From Eubacterium sp. (lineage in GTDB: Bacteria; Bacillota; Clostridia; Lachnospirales; CAG-274): DNA of 17,864 bases. Of the stretch, positions 14,376 through 17,864 are shown piece by piece (the first letter of the stretch is position 1; each line of letters starts with the position of its first letter). The DNA lies in NCBI GenBank assembly GCA_020859645.1, contig JAJBVU010000296.1:1-17864 (forward strand). The letters run 5' to 3'. Made by a program: the position numbers and the translations under genes. The notes below the pieces were generated by a model. That model ran no database searches, was not told the DNA's origin, and saw nothing but the letters and a program-made list of their open reading frames with translations.

Positions 14376-16808
14376 TCACGGTTTTACATGTAAGCCCTCG
14401 GCAAAGGAACTGTTATATTTGAGCATACTCTTTCGGGCAATCTTCATTGCTTCCACAGATTCCTCTGCTTCTTTTATTGTTTCGGCAATGGCTTTTTTCT
14501 CCTTGCCCTTTGCTTCATCTTTTTTAAGTCTGAGATCAACAAGACCTTTTTCGATTTCTGTGATATTTTGAAGGTATTGTTCATATACGCTGTTGGAAAA
14601 TTCCACATCACGTTCATCATTAAGAAATATTTCTCTTACAGAAGTAAGCAGCTTAGCTGACTGCATTATTGTATTTTTCTTGCCCATAAGACCGACTGAG
14701 CCTACAGCACCGCCGACTCCGGCGCCGACCCCTACTCCCAGTACTGCACCGCCGCCCACAACAGCAATAGTTCCGCCGAGCATCCCGGCTCCCCCTGCCG
14801 CAATCGCACCGCCGCCGAGATATGCAAGACAGGCACTGGTTAATGCCGCTCCGCTTAAGCCCGCAAAATTCGAGCCTACCAATGCAACAGCTATGGGACC
14901 GGCAAATGCTCCTGCAGTGGCAACTGTAACAATGGCTACAGCCGCCGTTACAGACAATGATGTAATAACGGTTTTCAGAACCTCATTAAGCTCATTCATT
15001 CGCTTATTGTAAGACCTGCGCAGCCTGCTTACATAGCCTTGTTCACAGTATTCACCCGTAAACAGATCATTTAAGAAACGGTCACCTTCGCCTTTCTTAA
15101 AATTGTTAATCGGGTTATTCAAATACTTATATTTTTTACAGGGCACTTCATTTCCCTTTTTATCCTGCTCTGTTCCGAGGGGATAATAGGGTTCAAACAG
15201 CATAGCTTCTAAAAGGCTCAGGCGATACCAAGGTTTATTTGGACTGTTTTTTTCAATTTGCTCATGCAGCTCGTCCATACTGTACCAGTGCATTTCTGCT
15301 CCGGAAACCTGCGTAAAGCTTTCAAATCCGTCGGAAATAAACTTTGACCACTCCCGAAGCCATTCTTTTTTCAACTGCTTTACAGCTTCTCCCGTTATGG
15401 GAATATTGGTAGTCTCTATGTCATTAAGTGTTTTGTAGTATTCAAGATTATAAAGTATCTCAGTCTGTTTCAGTGAAAGGCCCAGCTTATCAATTTGCAA
15501 ATCCATGTCATCACCTATTCTCTTATATATATCCGCATCCGATTTTCGGAATGTCTGCCGCTTCATATTTTCATATACTTCTCTGACTTTTTTGACATTA
15601 CGCACTTTAAGTCCCCATGTTACGTCCGAACCTACAGCAACCGCAAATCTGCCGATACCGGCATAATTAACAGCTATCCAATATTTTTGAGAAGCAACAG
15701 CCTCCCCTATATCAAGTGCAGTAAATACCCCTGTTGAAACCGTCATCATTCTGGCAATTGTGGGGTTGTTTGTCGGCTTAACAGAATTCCAATTTATCTT
15801 CCTCATATCTGCAAGGCTGCTTACATTATTTTCTTTCATTTCAATTGCAAAGCGTCTTATAAAATAGAACGAGCGCACAATACACTCATTTGCAGCAACG
15901 GGAACAGCCTGTTTACTGAGTTCGACAGCAGCACCCATCTCTCCCCGAAAATCGAATTTTATAACGGTTTCCTTGATTATCTGTCTGTTTTCATTGCGTT
16001 TCATCATAAGCGTACCGTTAAAAAGCTTTGAAAGAAAAACAGACAGAGACGTATCGCCGTTAACCTTTAAGTTTTTGAAAAACGGCAGTACTGAAATTTC
16101 CTTTGCCATTGACAGAATCGGTCCGGGAATGCCTGTCCCTCCCGTAATTCCGGCAGTGCTGCTCGAACCGGCAATATCGCTTACAAGGTGAAAAAACCAG
16201 GTTATTGTTCCTTTCAATATTTTATCGGGAATGTCGTTTCCTATAAACACTTTGCTCTTTTCCGGAACATTAACAACAATAAAATTACCGTTTTTATCTG
16301 TTCCGTAAGATTTCTCCGTAAACTGTGTCAACAGAGAAAATGCCAAGCCCACGATTGTAGGGTGGTGGGCAAAATCCCGAAGGTGGTGCTGCTTTCCTCC
16401 GCCGAAATCGGGAGTATTGCCGTCACTTGGAATCGGGAACCTATTTTCCAATGCTTTAACTGCGGATTTGACATCGTCAAACTTTTTGCCCTCTAACAGT
16501 TCAGCCGTCTTTTTTACGAAAGCGTATGTTTTATCGCTTGCGATACTCCGCCCTTTTGCCAAATCAAATTCTCCGAACCACAAAATGTCCAACAAGCCGC
16601 AGGCAATACCGCTTGCAATTGCAACGATATAATCCAAGTTGTCAGCTTTGCTTGATAACATTTCTATTTGACCGTTTAAATCATAAATTGTTCTGTCTAA
16701 ATCAAATTCCTGTGAGCCTATAAAATCATCATACGGCATCAATTCAAATTTTATGTCTGCTGCATTCATATGTATATTACAAATCCTTTCTTTACTGATT
16801 TTTAACAT
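14376..16808 (-). CDS. Large protein of unknown function with Gly/Ala-rich hydrophobic region
   Basis: I do not recognise this 810-residue protein. It has no clear signal peptide. Residues 136-162 hold a His-rich stretch (GGGKQHHLRDFAHHPTIVG) next to a hydrophobic segment. Residues 203-236 hold WFFHLVSDIAGSS and GTGIPGP. Both look like conserved motif blocks. A mixed region with basic and aromatic residues spans 340-610. Residues 612-708 are almost entirely hydrophobic or small (many GxxxG and GGG patterns), resembling a glycine-zipper membrane hairpin. A Glu/Lys-rich coiled coil (about 740-795) ends the protein. ATG at 16806-16808 is the outer start but has no good ribosome binding site. ATG at 16767-16769 has AAAGGA about 14 nt upstream and may be the true start. 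The gap to the endoglucanase gene upstream is only 35 nt, so co-transcription is possible. Membrane insertion or pore formation is a guess. Confidence 0.75.
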   Translation of the reverse strand: MLKISKERICNIHMNAADIKFELMPYDDFIGSQEFDLDRTIYDLNGQIEMLSSKADNLDYIVAIASGIACGLLDILWFGEFDLAKGRSIASDKTYAFVKKTAELLEGKKFDDVKSAVKALENRFPIPSDGNTPDFGGGKQHHLRDFAHHPTIVGLAFSLLTQFTEKSYGTDKNGNFIVVNVPEKSKVFIGNDIPDKILKGTITWFFHLVSDIAGSSSTAGITGGTGIPGPILSMAKEISVLPFFKNLKVNGDTSLSVFLSKLFNGTLMMKRNENRQIIKETVIKFDFRGEMGAAVELSKQAVPVAANECIVRSFYFIRRFAIEMKENNVSSLADMRKINWNSVKPTNNPTIARMMTVSTGVFTALDIGEAVASQKYWIAVNYAGIGRFAVAVGSDVTWGLKVRNVKKVREVYENMKRQTFRKSDADIYKRIGDDMDLQIDKLGLSLKQTEILYNLEYYKTLNDIETTNIPITGEAVKQLKKEWLREWSKFISDGFESFTQVSGAEMHWYSMDELHEQIEKNSPNKPWYRLSLLEAMLFEPYYPLGTEQDKKGNEVPCKKYKYLNNPINNFKKGEGDRFLNDLFTGEYCEQGYVSRLRRSYNKRMNELNEVLKTVITSLSVTAAVAIVTVATAGAFAGPIAVALVGSNFAGLSGAALTSACLAYLGGGAIAAGGAGMLGGTIAVVGGGAVLGVGVGAGVGGAVGSVGLMGKKNTIMQSAKLLTSVREIFLNDERDVEFSNSVYEQYLQNITEIEKGLVDLRLKKDEAKGKEKKAIAETIKEAEESVEAMKIARKSMLKYNSSFAEGLHVKP

Positions 16809-16843
16809 AATCCGAATTTGTCAAAATTTAAGTTCTGACATTT

Positions 16844-17864
16844 TTATTCTGCTTTATTGTATGTATCGAAAAGCCATTTTCCGCTGTCGGTCAGCTCGGA
16901 ATAATCCCAGTCCGAAGTTTTGCTGCATTCGGGGTTTATAAGGGCGCAGACCTCGTTTTTATTGGATAAATTCCAGCAAACGCAGCTAATATTATTTTCA
17001 CGAAGAAAGCTTATCCACTTGTCGGCTTCTTCTTTATTTATGCTGCTGTTGCCGGAAGCTTCGCTTATGCCGAATTCTGTTACAAAAACAGGCAGACCGG
17101 CTTCTACGGCGTAGGAAAGCTTGCTTCTCAAGGCTTCGCCGTGAGTTGCCGCATAAAAATGAAAGGCATACATTATATTTGTCTGATTTTCAATAGGGCT
17201 TTGCGCCGCAATATCAACATCCTGCGAACATGTAGGCGTACCTACAATAATAATTCCGTCATCGTCATACTGACGTATAATATTTATAATTTCCTCGGCA
17301 TAGGGCTTTATATCTCTTTCCCACTGCACGTCTCCGTTAGGCTCATTGCAGATTTCATACAAAACATTTTCGTTGTCACAGTATTTCTGAGCCATATATG
17401 TAAAAAATTCCATTGCGTTTTCCTTATCGGTGTTGGGATTTCCGTTTTCCAGAACATGCCAGTCAATAATTGCATACATGCCCAGCTCCCGGGCATAGCT
17501 GACCCCCTCATCAACCTTTTCATATAAATCCTTGCTGTAGCCCTCGTTTATGCCCGAATAAACAGCAAGCCTTATAACATCGGTATTCATATTATCCCTA
17601 AGCGTTTTGAAGCCTTCTTTGTCAATATACTGAGGAAACCAAGCTATGCCGTGTGTACTTACACCCTGTAAAGTTACGGGATTTCCGTCTGCTCCCACAA
17701 GATTTCTGCCGGATACAGATAATTTTCCGTACTTTTCAAGTGGAGTATTGCCGTTTCTTTCAATAACAACCGTTTCGGTTGAAGCTTCTGTATATGCTTC
17801 TGTGCCGATTTCCCCGGCGGCTCTGCCGTTTTCATACAAAACAGCGGAAACAATTTCCGTCGGC
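16844..17864 (-). CDS. GH5 endoglucanase (cellulase), 5' end outside window
   Basis: A glycoside hydrolase family 5 catalytic domain that cleaves beta-1,4-glucan or related chains outside the cell. Motifs in order: LQGVSTHGIAWFPQY near the start of the barrel, VIRLAVY, IIDWHVL, YEICNEPNG with the acid/base Glu (codon 17342-17344), MYAFHFYAATHG, VFVTEFG with the nucleophile Glu (codon 17075-17077) and a late CVCWNLSNK. The pattern fits subfamily 2. The N-terminal side is a Thr/Glu-rich linker (GTEAYTEASTETVV). The reading frame is open through to position 17864, so the true start and probable signal peptide lie beyond the window; the TTG at 17837-17839 is only an internal codon. It ends with TAA at 16844, 35 nt before the hypothetical gene. 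There is no link in sequence to the polysaccharide operon, but a glycan-processing role fits the region. Confidence 0.93.
   Translation of the reverse strand, partial: PTEIVSAVLYENGRAAGEIGTEAYTEASTETVVIERNGNTPLEKYGKLSVSGRNLVGADGNPVTLQGVSTHGIAWFPQYIDKEGFKTLRDNMNTDVIRLAVYSGINEGYSKDLYEKVDEGVSYARELGMYAIIDWHVLENGNPNTDKENAMEFFTYMAQKYCDNENVLYEICNEPNGDVQWERDIKPYAEEIINIIRQYDDDGIIIVGTPTCSQDVDIAAQSPIENQTNIMYAFHFYAATHGEALRSKLSYAVEAGLPVFVTEFGISEASGNSSINKEEADKWISFLRENNISCVCWNLSNKNEVCALINPECSKTSDWDYSELTDSGKWLFDTYNKAE

Noticed and set aside
14593..15012. Ala/Pro/Thr-rich open frame on the plus strand
   Set aside because: It is the antisense shadow of the Gly/Ala-rich region of the large hypothetical protein and has no ribosome binding site.
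1..17864. CRISPR arrays, tRNA/rRNA genes, transposase genes
   Set aside because: No regularly spaced repeats, tRNA-like cloverleaf or rRNA sequence, or transposase motifs were seen on either strand.

Overview
The window looks like chromosomal DNA of an anaerobic Clostridia-type Bacillota (Gram-positive, moderate GC). The signs are strong GGAG-type ribosome binding sites, a secreted 'copper amine oxidase N-terminal' stalk-domain protein, a DivIVA-like protein with the typical N-terminal Gly-Tyr motif, a PdaB-like polysaccharide deacetylase and a GH5 endoglucanase. A genus cannot be named from the sequence alone.

Layout. (1) Positions 1-12115, all on the minus strand, form one tightly packed surface-polysaccharide operon with ATGA overlaps or very short gaps at nearly every junction. 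In transcription order it encodes a DivIVA-like coiled-coil protein, a membrane-anchored metallophosphoesterase, a Wzz-like protein split by a frameshift, a second Wzz-like protein carrying a degenerate GGDEF domain, a Wzy-like polymerase, a GT4 glycosyltransferase, a hexapeptide acetyltransferase, two further GT4 enzymes and two tandem GT2 enzymes. The last GT2 has an in-frame TGA and runs off the window. (2) Positions 12116-12382 are a divergent promoter region. The leftward operon has a plausible sigma-A promoter. The rightward promoter has a perfect TTGACA and a perfect TATAAT, but its 19-nt spacer contains a run of nine G. (3) Positions 12383-13102 (+) encode a secreted stalk plus carbohydrate-binding-module protein, followed by a terminator. 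(4) Positions 13195-13340 hold a run of consecutive hairpins. (5) Positions 13342-14151 (-) encode the PdaB-like deacetylase. (6) Positions 14376-16808 (-) encode a large protein I do not recognise, with a Gly/Ala-rich hydrophobic region. (7) Positions 16844-17864 (-) encode a secreted-type GH5 endoglucanase that starts outside the window.

How the genes fit together (inference). The operon supplies chain-length control, polymerisation, glycosyl transfer and O-acetylation of an extracellular polysaccharide. No initiating phosphoglycosyltransferase, flippase or tyrosine kinase is visible here, so those must lie beyond position 1 or elsewhere. The chain-length protein ends in a cytoplasmic GGDEF-like module where many Bacillota systems use a tyrosine kinase. 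The divergent gene makes a surface carbohydrate-binding protein whose promoter architecture predicts phase variation by slippage of the G tract. Two operon genes are each broken by what looks like a single-nucleotide lesion (TGA at 702-704 and a missing base at 10084-10087). These are either real decay or sequence errors.
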